The notes beneath the pieces were generated by a model, which was not told the DNA's origin, searched no databases, and worked only from the letters and a program-made list of their open reading frames with translations. From NCBI RefSeq assembly GCF_027942865.1, contig NC_134516.1, forward strand, positions 25,999,322 through 26,063,321: a DNA stretch of 64,000 nt. The letters are read 5' to 3'. Made by a program: the position numbers and the translations under genes. Below, piece after piece: positions 1-10,098 of this stretch. This DNA comes from Odontesthes bonariensis. Taxonomy: Eukaryota > Chordata > Actinopteri > Atheriniformes > Atherinopsidae. Within the stretch, counting starts at the first letter, position 1. Each line of letters opens with the position of its first letter.

Positions 1-1245
1 CCTTCTCCAGTCTTACAGCATAACTCGCCGCGACACTTACCATGTAATACGCGAAACTACCCCAACTTTTGCTCTTTGCTCATGGCGGTTGTGTATGTAT
101 ACATGTCAGCGGACAAGCTTCACCCTTATTCCAGGGATTTATTATGTTTGTCTTACAGCCTTGTATGATTGGGAATAAGAATATGCTGAGAAATGGACAA
201 AACAAAGTGTTCCTGACATAAAATAACAGAGTTGCACTGATTTTTCTTATTCATGTTGTTCCTTCATTTAGCTAATACCACTACTGCTTTGATTACCCAC
301 TGAAGCCTCTTCCTGTCTGCCTCAGTGCAGGTCCCAGCGGGCTCTCAATACAAGGTGCTCAGCAGTTTGGTGTCTAGATTGTTCAATCTGGACAATGTGG
401 TGGTCCTCCTCACTGTTGGGCCCATGTCAGGATTGCTGGAGATTACAGTAAAATACACCCTGACATAGCCTACAGTTAAGAGTGAACATGTCAGACCCTG
501 TAATGTGACCTTGCATTTTGCTCCTTTGAGGCCAAAATGTTGCAGCTGTGCGGACAAAGTGGAGTAACATTTTAATGGTTTGAATGTGTTAAAACAAAAC
601 AACTCATGTCTCTGTGGCATGTGTTTAACTAATAGAACTAGCACTAGAACCCAAACGCACAACTCAGGAACCAAAGGAGTACCCAGTAAACAAAATAGTA
701 CAAACAACTACAAACACTTTATTCAAAACACATTCTTAACAGAACTATATAACACGCACACACACTGATAGCAATTCAAACATTCCCTTTCATAACTATA
801 ACTAACTTAACTAACTAACTAACAGAATAACCACAAAAAGAAACCATTAACAATTATGAACCAAAAAAGAAAATATTTTCAGTTAACTAATCACGTCATC
901 ATGTGAATTGGCTGTTGCAGAATCAAACGTCTTCAGGCTGCTCTGATTGGCTGTCGCAGGATCAAAGGTCTTCAGGCTGCTCTGATTGGCTGTCGCAGGA
1001 TCAAACATCTTCCGACTGCTCTGATTGGCTGTCGCAGAATCTAACGTCTTAAGGCTGCTCTGATTGGCTGTCGCAGGATCAAACATCTTCCGACTGCTCT
1101 GATTGGCTGTCGCAGGATCAAAGGTCTTCAGGCTGCTATGATTGGCTGTCGCAGGATCAAAGGTCTTCAGGCTGCTCTGATTGGCTGTCGCAGGATCAAA
1201 GGTCTTCAGGCTGCTCGGTCTGTGTATCATCCGATCATTCAACTA
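1..1245 (+). repeat. Partial copy of the ~2-kb tandem repeat unit
   Basis: This is the right part of the unit found in arrays at 34,636-38,620 and 50,252-56,465. It is closest to the last unit of the second array (55,335-56,465), which like this copy runs out of its minisatellite into 'ggtctgtgtatcatccg' rather than the usual 'ggtccgggtacc'. The unit carries a minus-strand open frame (345-707) present in every copy. It also has a short stretch (about 280-345, minus) that in some copies reads EADRKRLQWVIKA, resembling the C-terminal end of fish LINE reverse transcriptases. No host gene is evident. Confidence 0.8.
901..1216 (-). repeat. 39-bp minisatellite, about 8 units
   Basis: Tandem 39-bp units built around 'ctgattggctgtcgcagga' and 'cttcaggctg'. 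Each unit contains ATTGG, a CCAAT box on the minus strand, so the array is a ladder of CCAAT motifs at 39-bp spacing. Because 39 is 13 codons, two frames stay open: NQSSLKTFDPATA-type repeats on minus, and a DWLSQD-type frame on plus. That openness is expected from the period and is not evidence of a protein. Unit variants (aaggtcttcagg, aacatcttccga, aacgtcttaagg) are interspersed. Confidence 0.92.
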
Positions 1246-2331
1246 TTCCATTGAATCTGGCAAACAAAAAACTAAATAACGACTCCATATTTTGTTTTCC
1301 CGTTTTTCTGTATGACCAAAAAAAGGGAATTGGTGTTTGTTCTCCCTTTTTCCAACACAAAACAGAACATTTAATAAACAGGGAAACTAAAACGAAATAA
1401 TAAATCTAATTTACGTTCTTGGGTTATTGGTTTCCCGGTCATCCGCTCCACTCAGTGCAATCTGGCTGGCTGGTGCAATGAAGTGTCAGCTCATCAATCA
1501 TAACTCGCTTGAATACAAAACTGATTTTCCCGGGGGTTTTGTTTCTGCAAAATTCATATATGTAGGCATGATACGAGACACATGATTCAGCGTATTTTAA
1601 TATTCATAGTAGGCTTAACAGTAATATAATATCCTGGTAGCATATGTGATGTAAAATAGGTTATTTTGCAAAAGACATACGATATATAAAATATAATACA
1701 TACGATAACGTGGAGGTGCGTCGCTTACTTAAAAAAATCCGGGTTACTGTCATTTTGAATTTTAGCCGAATGAATAAATAGGCAGCAGGTCTGTGGGCTG
1801 TCTGTGGTAGTAGCACGAGGATGACGTCAGTAACACCCACTTTATGACAAAACATCTAAATTACAACTTCCTACTTCTTCCTCATATCTTTGTCTTTGGG
1901 AAACCTTCAAAATATAAACGTGAGATTCGACAAAGTCAACACAAAAACATTTTAAAAAGGAGGTCAAGCTTATTTTCTTCCTTCTTCTGCCTTCACATTT
2001 CTTAAGAGGGTTAGGGTGAACAAACTGTTGATAATAAACCAAAGCTGCTGAAAGTGTTAGTAAGCTTGTTTGCAAACTATTCTACAGTCAGATGTTGTGT
2101 TGTCTGTATTTTTAAGTAAGTGGGGTGGGTGTGAGACATGAGAGGTATCTTACTCTTGTTAGGATAAAAGAATTACATGTGAACAATACAGCCTGTGTCA
2201 GCTGTAAAATTTGCTGGTCAATGTTATACCACCAATATTTGCATTATTTCTACAATAGCATTCTTGTGTCAGTTGTAATCTAAGCCTGTGTTATGGATTT
2301 TATGATTTATAAAGTCTCCGTTGGCCTAATA
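1246..2331. other. Non-coding flank shared with 56,466-57,579
   Basis: AT-rich sequence nearly identical to its copy B counterpart. The short open frames on either strand show no recognisable motif and no splice structure I can defend. I see no gene here. Confidence 0.6.
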
Positions 2332-3314
2332 CAGGGCCGGACTGGCATCTGAAAAGGGCCCGGGCACTTTTTGATCACTGAGGGCCCAGCGCGCATATAT
2401 GTATATTTATATATATACACACACTTCTGTCTAATTATCATTAATCCTCCATTTAATCCTTGTAAGGTGTTCATGTTTTTGTTACATAGAAGATATTCTG
2501 GCTCAGTGGACCTGGGACTAAAGGAGGGGAAAAAAGCTGCTGTGCACCCTCATGTTCCCTTCATCCTGCTTGTGAAGTTCTGAGTATCTTTGTTTTTGAG
2601 GATAAGAGATAGAGAGAGGAGGATAACTAACTTTATTTTCCAGATGATGAGCCGTGGCCAGTGAATCTCATTGTGAAAAAAGTATTCATACCATTTTCCT
2701 TCAGCAAAACCTGAAAATGGGTCCCACAGACCCAAGCCAGGGATAAGCAAAGCAATATTTCACCAACACACACAACACTGTATAGAGAAGGAGCACCAGC
2801 ACCACACACTTGAGACTGATCAAAAGAGCCTAAGATAGTGCTTATGTCTGTGTAGTTTTTTCTCGGACACATCATTTTTTTCACTACAGCAAAACCAAAA
2901 AATTATACCAAATGGGTATTTTTGTGACTGATTTGATGAAGTCAGGATGACAACTTGGTCTCGGTTTCAAACTTTCAGGCAATGGGAAACGAAACGCTGA
3001 AGCGCCCAATAGCTACACTGCATTGGCTAGCGGGTGTGTTGAGATGAATTCTAACCTCAATCTCTCCCTGCTGGGTCACGTCTCCTATCTCCGTCTCCTC
3101 CTCCTCTGGTTCCCCAGCTGGAACCATCTCCTCCGCCTCCTCCTGTTTATTCTCCACCACCTGTGCGCTCGTTGATGATGTACCGGCGGCGGCCCCACTG
3201 CTGCCCACACCTGAGGTCGAGCAGCCAGGTTCCGCATCTCCCACGGCCCCACTAACCGAACCTGAGCTCGAGCTTGTGCTTTTAAAAAACATAGCGGTGA
3301 TTTTAGCGCATTAC
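2332..3314 (-). mobile_element. hAT-like DNA transposon fragment (copy A only)
   Basis: The insertion begins with 'cagggccggactggc', a terminus typical of fish hAT elements, immediately after 'ggcctaata'. Its right part holds a minus-strand open frame (2,975-3,292, 105 residues, low complexity, rich in Ser, Gly and Glu). This resembles the disordered N-terminus that precedes the zinc finger in hAT transposases; the domain itself is absent. No matching inverted terminus is seen at the right edge, so the element is truncated. The corresponding point in copy B (57,580-57,596) holds only a 17-bp palindromic stretch. The superfamily rests on one terminus only. Confidence 0.5.
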
Positions 3315-3414
3315 TATAACCATAGCTTAGCTTAATGTTTGCTGGCTACGATTTCGCTGGCGGACATAAGTACAGTACAATAATATTTTATTCACAAAAT
3401 ACAACCAATAATAA

Positions 3415-3782
3415 TGTTGAATCTTACTTGTGAAAAGTAATCCCCCGACCCTGTTCGCAATCGTCTGCCGATTTGCACAGGAATACGCCGCACAGTGCTC
3501 TGGCATGTTGAATACTTTATGGGTGTCTATGGGTAGGATGGCCGCTCCAAGAATGCAAGCAGTCTCCGGACACTGCTCTCAGACAACCATTTCTTGCCAT
3601 TTCTGTGAGATATCATGATGTGTCTCTCCATTCATGAACATATCATTGATTATATGGATGTATGGCTGGAGTGAGGCCATTATAACGTGCTCTGGACCAT
3701 ACCGTGGAACTCTCTGTAGCAACACTTTAGTGGATTCTCTGCTCATCTCTTTGTAATTCTGGCCCACTGAGTTGGAGCTCAT
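3415..3782 (-). pseudogene. THAP-domain exon remnant with helix-turn-helix-like segment, copy A
   Basis: Reading minus from 3,506, the peptide starts MPEHCAAYSCANRQT, matching the beginning of the C2CH zinc-binding THAP domain. A further stretch encodes the GITFHK-like core only after a frame change near 3,440. A GTAAG donor-like site follows directly, where THAP genes often have an intron. Upstream on the minus strand (about 3,585-3,782) is 'INDMFMNGETHHDISQKW', the start of a helix-turn-helix-like region that is more complete in copy B. Copy A lost the second half of that region and the upstream start. THAP domains occur in host regulators and in P-element-like transposases; origin cannot be told here. 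Confidence 0.5.
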
Positions 3783-4134
3783 ATATATTGCATTCTGATG
3801 GACACTTGTTGCTTGCTTATATGACCCTGAATGGTTCTTTGGTGTTTGTGTGATTTGTAAATATTAAAGTGTGTATAAAAACTGTTTTGCAGGACTTGCA
3901 GTATTTAGTGTGTAATAGGCCCTGATCTACATTTCATGGGTTCCTCCAACTCCAGTTTCTGACCGATTGTTTTGCATTAAAGGGGAAGTTTTTTTTTTCT
4001 TTAAACCTGGACCTTATTTCTGGCATAGAATACGTTCATCTACTCATCGATAACAGTTTGGTGAAAGTCGGCATCCTTCGGAAGAGTATTAGATATCCAT
4101 ATAAAGGGAGAGAACGGGCCATAGACAATACAAT

Positions 4135-4690
4135 CAATCAATCAATCAATCAATCAAACTTTATTTATATAGCCCTTTACAATAGCCAACTGGTACTCAA
4201 AGTACTTTACAACAGGATAAAAACAACAATACATAAAACAAAACATAAAACACCATTCAGAAATGGTAAAAGTGCTAAAAGTGCTGCAGGGCATTAAAAG
4301 CCTTCCACAAGTGCAATAAAATGGATTGAATAAACTTTGTGTAAAATTAAGATAATTAAAAAAGAGCAGATAGAATGGATGCATCGTGGCCCTAATCAGA
4401 GTTGGAACGCCAGTCTAAAAAGGTGGGTCTTAAGCTTCGATTTAAAAAAGGCCGAGATCAGTGATGGTGCGGATGCCAGGGGGCAGTTTGTTCCACAGTC
4501 TATGGCAAAGGAACGATCACCCCACTGTTTAGATCTCGACCTTGGGACCTCTAAAAGAAGCCTCTTTATGTCACTATGGTCACGCCATCTGCGCTTCGGA
4601 GAGGCACAGTCGCGCTATCTACACTTTAAAATCGAATCAGAGACGGACAAAGTTCCTACTGGCTCCTGAAGCCGGTGTAGCGGAAGTGGT
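4135..4690 (-). mobile_element. L2-like LINE 3' fragment with (AATC)n tail, copy A
   Basis: A run of 'aatcaatc' repeats is followed by 'aaactttatttatatagccc', the conserved 3' tail seen on many teleost L2-type and related LINEs. It lies in antisense orientation here. Downstream text such as 'aaaggtgggtcttaagc' and 'gggggcagtttgttccacag' is typical of the long 3' untranslated part of these elements. No reverse transcriptase remains. The plus-strand open frames across it are shadows. Copy B lies at about 58,918-59,460. Confidence 0.55.
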
Positions 4691-6035
4691 TCTGGAGGCA
4701 GCAGCGACACTTGTAATGTTCACAGCTTCTGTTTGACACCTCAGAGTTTATAAAACTCACACAACACTATCAGAATACATCGTCACCATAGGAACCTTTA
4801 TAAGTTCAGGCTTTCTAAAGTAACGGGACACACACACATCAGTCCAATCCAGATGTTTTTCTCATCTTTTCATAGTTTCCTGTTTTGCCTTCATAACTCA
4901 GATGGAATCAGTCAGTGAAAAACACAGCAGGCTGTGAGAGAAAGTAAAGGTGTTCACCAGACCAACCAAGGCTGAACCTGAGGGATGTATCACTGAAATT
5001 ACTGAGTACATCATCAGACAGGAGAAGAAGAAGCCCATTTTCACTTATATCAGCATCAGACAGCAGACCTGGAGGTGCTTTTCTTTCTACAGCTGGCCTT
5101 CACTCCTCTGTGTCTTCTCTCCAACCATCTTTGTCCCAACCATTGCATCTGTGGTGTTCAGCACATCTGCAGCATCAGGCCCGCTGGCTCCGTTCTGCTC
5201 GTCTTCTGCAGACGGAGCTTTTTCATGGCAGGAAACCATCCAGTGAGTCAGGATTCTGCAGGAACCACTGGAAGACTTTCACTTCCTCCTTTAGTTGAAC
5301 GCTTCTCATTAACTGACATCATGCAGTTCCTCTATTCGCCACCAGAGGGAGACACATCTCCATCAATGCAGAGTCCCGCTCAGTATTACTGACAGTACTT
5401 CACAGCCACTGAGAGGACACATTTAAATCAGTAACATACAAAGAAATGATTTCTATATTTGAGCCAGGCTTCCACCTCCATATAAGACACACACTGTGTC
5501 CTCATACAACAAGCAGCTCTCCTGTCTGAGCTTCACATCTTTACAGTTAGCATCAGCACACACAGCATGTTGATGAAGATTCTCACTCATCCAGGTCATG
5601 GTAATCCTAAGAGCTCACATCCTCTGGCCTAAAAGGCCTCTAGCAAAGAGCCAGATAAGACCAGAGCCACCCACTCTCCAGATAAAGTGCCTTATGAGCT
5701 GCTGAAGTTCTTCAGGTAAATAAGTTTATATTAGTTTCTCTTTTGGTCAGAGGCTCTGGTGCTCTGGAGTTACACCAAGTGTTTCTGAATGTTAGCTGCA
5801 ACACCTTTAAAACCTGTTTTATCTCCATGCAAACAACAGCTAATCCTAACTGTCCTGTAGTTCGTAATGTGTCAGATCTCCATTTATTCCATCTCTTTTA
5901 CTGCAGTTTTAAAACTTCATTACATTTGTTTTGTTGTTGAACCACCAAACCAGCTCAGAAGACACAGTATTTAATGGCTATCAGGTTGAGTGGAGGATGT
6001 AAATGAACAAGTGGTTCACTTCAAGGCAAGTAAGA
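4691..6035. other. Duplicated non-coding interval (copy A)
   Basis: Nearly identical to 59,461-60,809. Several plus-strand frames of 60-105 codons overlap one another and carry no recognisable domain, so I do not call a gene. The interval ends at the BEL/Pao target site. Confidence 0.5.
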
Positions 6036-6040
6036 ACATT
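6036..6040 (+). repeat. BEL/Pao target-site duplication, left (ACATT)
   Basis: ACATT directly precedes the LTR start TGTAGAAT. The same five bases follow the other LTR at 12,432-12,436. Copy B has a single ACATT at 60,810-60,814 between the same flanks. Confidence 0.93.
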
Positions 6041-6394
6041 TGTAGAATATATTTTGGATGCTGGCGTACACAGTCTGGCCTTAGTCTTCTGCTAGAAAAA
6101 CTGCAGCTACTCCAGAGGTTTCTTTAAATCTTATTTATTGATCCACACAGATCGGAACAGGACACACCATTTGTGTTAGTTGTGGTTTCATTGTACTCAC
6201 GCACAACCGACACTTATAACAGGAATGACGGGTCCGGCCCGGTTCGGTTTACACCGTTATGAATGTGCTCAGCGACCAACAGGTAACACTGCTGCAGTCA
6301 GGCTATATTGTTCACGTGTAAATCCAGGACTAATCGGGTCCTTCCGGATGTGATGGTGACGTCACACGCACGGCAGAGCAGGGAAGTTTGCACA
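6041..6394 (-). repeat. BEL/Pao 3' LTR
   Basis: 354 bp; on the element's strand it begins TGTGCAAACTTCCC and ends ATATTCTACA. It contains a perfect CRE palindrome TGACGTCA at 6,357-6,364, an E-box CACGTG at 6,313-6,318 and, on minus, an AATAAA signal at 6,134-6,139. No difference from the 5' LTR was seen on reading. Confidence 0.93.
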
Positions 6395-6410
6395 GCCGCC
6401 CCCGAATTCA
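6395..6410 (-). other. Putative polypurine tract
   Basis: On the minus strand the bases just before the 3' LTR read 'gaattcgggggcggc', a G-rich tract in the place where plus-strand DNA priming occurs in LTR elements. It is interrupted by pyrimidines, so the assignment rests mainly on position. Confidence 0.5.
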
Positions 6411-6462
6411 CTTGGTGAATTTGTAGTTCCACAAAGGTCTCTGCTGTGCTATATGATCAGTC

Positions 6463-9400
6463 TCAGTCCTCTGGCATGCCTGGCAGGGGGATGAGTTTAG
6501 CCACTGGTCGTGTGTATGTAGATCCTTTTATGTTTACCTCAGCTGCGCGTATCCGACCGTCGTCACTGGGGATCACTTTGGTGACTCGTCCAACCGGCCA
6601 CAGTGCTCTGGGCAGCTGTGGGTCGATGATCATGACCACCTGATCTGGTGTGAGGTCCACAGTAGATCTATGCCACTTCCGACGATGTTGAAGGTTGGGG
6701 AGATAGTTCTTGGTGAACTGGAGCCAGAAGTGATCTGCCAGCACCTGGCTGTGTTTCCAGCGGCGACGTCCAAGCAGGTCACTGTTGTGGTACACAACTT
6801 GTGGTAATGATGAATCCCGCCGCCCCATGAGCAGGAGATTTGGCGTTATGGGGTCGGGATCTGCAACGTCTGATGTAGCATAGCACAGGGGCTTAGAGTT
6901 AAGAATCCCCTCAACTTCTATAAGCACTGTCATGAGGACTTCCTCTGAGAGCACTTGGTCTTTCAGTACAACTTGCAGAGAAGTTTTAACAGATTTGATT
7001 TCTCTCTCCCAAGCACCGCCGAAATGTGGTGCCAGTGGCGGATTGAATCTGAAATGAATGCTCTGCTCAGCAAGTTGGTTCTGTAATGCTGGCTCAAGTG
7101 AGGCGAAGGCTTCTTGCAGTTCTCTGTCGCCTCCCCGGAAATTGGTGCCTCTGTCACAAAGAATTTCGAACGGCTTCCCTCTTCTTGCAACAAAGCGTCG
7201 TAAGGCGAGTAAAAAGGAGTCAGTGTCCATGCTGCACAGAAGGTCCAGGTGCACACACCGAGTGGTGAGGCATTTAAAGATAATTCCCCACCTTTTCTCG
7301 TGTCTGCAGCCTATTTTAATGGTGTACGGGCCAAAACAATCTACTCCAGTAGACCAGTATGGCGGTTGGTTGATGCGCAACCGTGCAGCTGGCAGGTCAG
7401 CCATCGGAGGAATGACAGGCTTGCTGCGCCATTTGCGGCACTCTGTGCAGCCATGCTGATGTTTCTTCACAGCTTGACGTCCTCGTACGATCCAGTATGT
7501 CCTTCTTATCTCTGCGAATACACGGTCAGGGCCTGCATGCAGCAACCGGTCGTCATAGTCCTTAATCAGCAACTTTGTGACGTGGTGATTTGGTGACAGA
7601 ATGATAGGATGAATGGTGTCCTCTTCTAGCTTCTCTGCCTTTCAAAGTCGCCCTCCAACCCTTATCAGCTCCACATCTCGGTCGTAAACAGGGGATAGAG
7701 ACAGCAAGCGGCTATTGGAGCTGAGAGGTTTACCTGCTTGCAGGGCTGTGAACTCTTCCGGGAAACTCTCCTGTTGTGCTCTCTTTAAAATGGCAACTTC
7801 TGTGTTAACTCTGTCGGCTGCAGTCATGGGAAGAGCAGCCGCCCCGTGCTGGGCCTGGAATGTGGAGTCTACCATTTCGGACCATGATTTCACCTGCGTT
7901 ACGTCTGGGACAGGAGGACTGTTTACAGTGATGTTACCACAAAAAGTGATGTCACGGGTTTCTTCAGCTGGAGTAGATGTGGAACTTACAGCAGGATTAA
8001 CTGGCCACTCGGCTGGAGGCTGGTGGAGGAAAGCTGGACCACATGTCCATCGATTGGGCTTTGCTAGATCTGCCAGAAATTTCCCCCGGGTGATATCATC
8101 AGCGGGATTCTCTGCTGATGGAACATATCTCCAGTTGTCTACTCCGACCAGCTCCTGAATCTCTGCAATGCGGGTCCCCACAAACACCTTGTACTGCTGA
8201 GATTCAGCCTGGATCCAGTGCAGGACAGTCGTGGAATCTGTCCACAGTGTTGTTTTCTTTACTGGCAGAGTCAGCTCTGTGTGCAGGACCTTGGCTAGTT
8301 GTGCACCTGACAGAGCCGCACACAGCTCCAGGCGGGGTATAGAAAGTTGTTTCTTCGGCGCAACACGAGATTTTGCCATCACAAATGTCACCTGCACCTT
8401 TTCTTCACTGTCTTCAATTCTCATGTATGCTACAGCACCGTAGGCTTTCTCGGAGGCATCGCAGTAGATGTGTAGTTCGACTGGTGTGTCAGCAGGAACA
8501 TTGGTGGTGTAACAGCGTGGCAGTGTGATGTGTTGCAGCTGTGGGAGCTCGCACTCCCACGCTTGCCATATGGGGAGGAGACTATCCACTATGGGCTCAT
8601 CCCATCCTCTCTCCTTCCTCCACAGGGCTTGAACCAGGACTTTGGCACGAGTTGTATATGGTATGATGTAGCCCAGAGGGTCGTATTGGCTGGCTAAGAC
8701 CCGATATACATATCTCATGGTCGGTTCAGTCACTGGGATGGTTCGGTGTTTGTAGCCGAGTGTGTCAGGTCTGCAGCGCCACAGGAGGCCAAGTGTTGAC
8801 TCCTGGGGGTCAGTCTTATTTGCAGTCAGCCACAGCTCACATGCTGCTGATTTGGCTTCGGGAGGCAGATGGGCGATTACCTCAGGAATGTTGCTGGACC
8901 ACTGTCTCATATCGAAGCCTCCACTGGCAAGGAGATCTCTCATCTTGTCAATGAGCTGTCTGGCTTGATCCTGAGACTGAATAGACTGAAGACAATTATC
9001 CACATAAAATGATTGCAGCACAGACTGGACCACTTCTTCATTGCCCTCACTGTGTTCTTGCACATGATGCTGCAAAGCATAGGTGGCGCAGCAGGGGCTG
9101 CAGGTAGTCCCAAATGGCAAAACACGCCACTCGTAGACATCAGGGCTGCGTTCTCTTTCACCATCACGCCACAGGAAGCGGAGGAGTGGCTGGTCTTCAG
9201 GGAGGAGCCTGACTTGGTGAAACATGCCACGAATATCTCCGCTGATGGCCACAGCATGTTCTCTGAACCTCAGTAGCACACCGAGCAGTGGTGCACTCAA
9301 GGTAGGGCCAGGAAGCAGGTTGCTGTTGAGGCAGGCTTGTTGATAGTTGAAGGAGCAGTTAAAGACAACTCTGGCTTTACCGTTATGATAAACAAGATGG

Positions 9401-10098
9401 TGAGGGAGGAACCAAGATTCCTTTGAACTGCTCACCTCGTCAGTGTTGATCCTGACAGCATATCCAGCTCTCTCCAGCTTGTGTATCTCTTCATTGTACA
9501 CTGCAGCTTGTTCAGGGTTGGAAGTAAGGCGTCGCTCTGTTGCTCTGAGGAGAGCCATCGCAGCTGTGGGTGGAGCATGGAGTGTGGGTGCATTTGGTTT
9601 ATGCAACAATGGAGTAGCATAGCGGGACACACCGTTGACTGTGACTCTGATAGTCTTCTGCTCCAGTTGTTCCATAGCTGCTTTATCTTCACTAGAGCGG
9701 GTCACTTCCTTGCTGTTTCTGAACGGCAATGTGTCAAGCTTCCAGAGCCTTTCAACATGTTGGTGTAGCTCTTCTGAAGGAGAGAGGAATGTAGAATGAA
9801 GACAGCTGTTCTCACCTGATGACTGATGTAGGAAGGTGGCAGGTCCCTGCACAGCCCATCCCAGAGCCGTGCACACAGCTACAGGTCCACCGATTGGGCC
9901 AGACCGCACTGGGAATACTGGTGTTATCAGGTGAGGGTTGTCGGAACCGATGAGTAGCATAGGCTTGACTTTAATGTAGGAGTGCAATGGAATGTCTCTC
10001 AGGTGCTGGTAGTTTTGTTTCAGGCTGTCCGCTGCACATGATTGTTCAGCTAGATTCAGGTCTGCTGCTGTGAAAGCATGTTGAATGTCATGTTTCAT
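6463..10098 (-). pseudogene. pol: BEL/Pao pol (RT, RNase H, integrase) with an internal stop
   Basis: A single minus-strand frame broken only by TGA at 7,642-7,644. The upstream part (818 codons) opens with the tail of the aspartic-protease region. It continues with reverse transcriptase (catalytic Asp near 288 in SGDIRGMF; the YVDN box at 365-368, a variant of the family's YVDD) and RNase H (D547 in YCDAS, E591, D621 in WTDSTT, Asp near 667). The downstream part (369 codons from its first Met) has the integrase CTEC zinc pair near 42-45, then D78, D140 and E189 of the DDE core. The catalytic Asp-Gly region of the protease is absent. The ATG at 10,098 overlaps the gag stop by four bases (ATGA). 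As it stands the element could not make its own protease or an unbroken RT-integrase. Confidence 0.93.

Noticed and set aside
4950-5392. Host protein gene suggested by several 60-105 codon plus frames (also 59,725-60,200)
   Set aside because: Overlapping frames in different phases, no domain, and no splice context. Conservation between copies is explained by recent duplication.
6446-9768. Plus-strand frames of 60-147 codons within the BEL element
   Set aside because: Shadows of gag and pol on the opposite strand.
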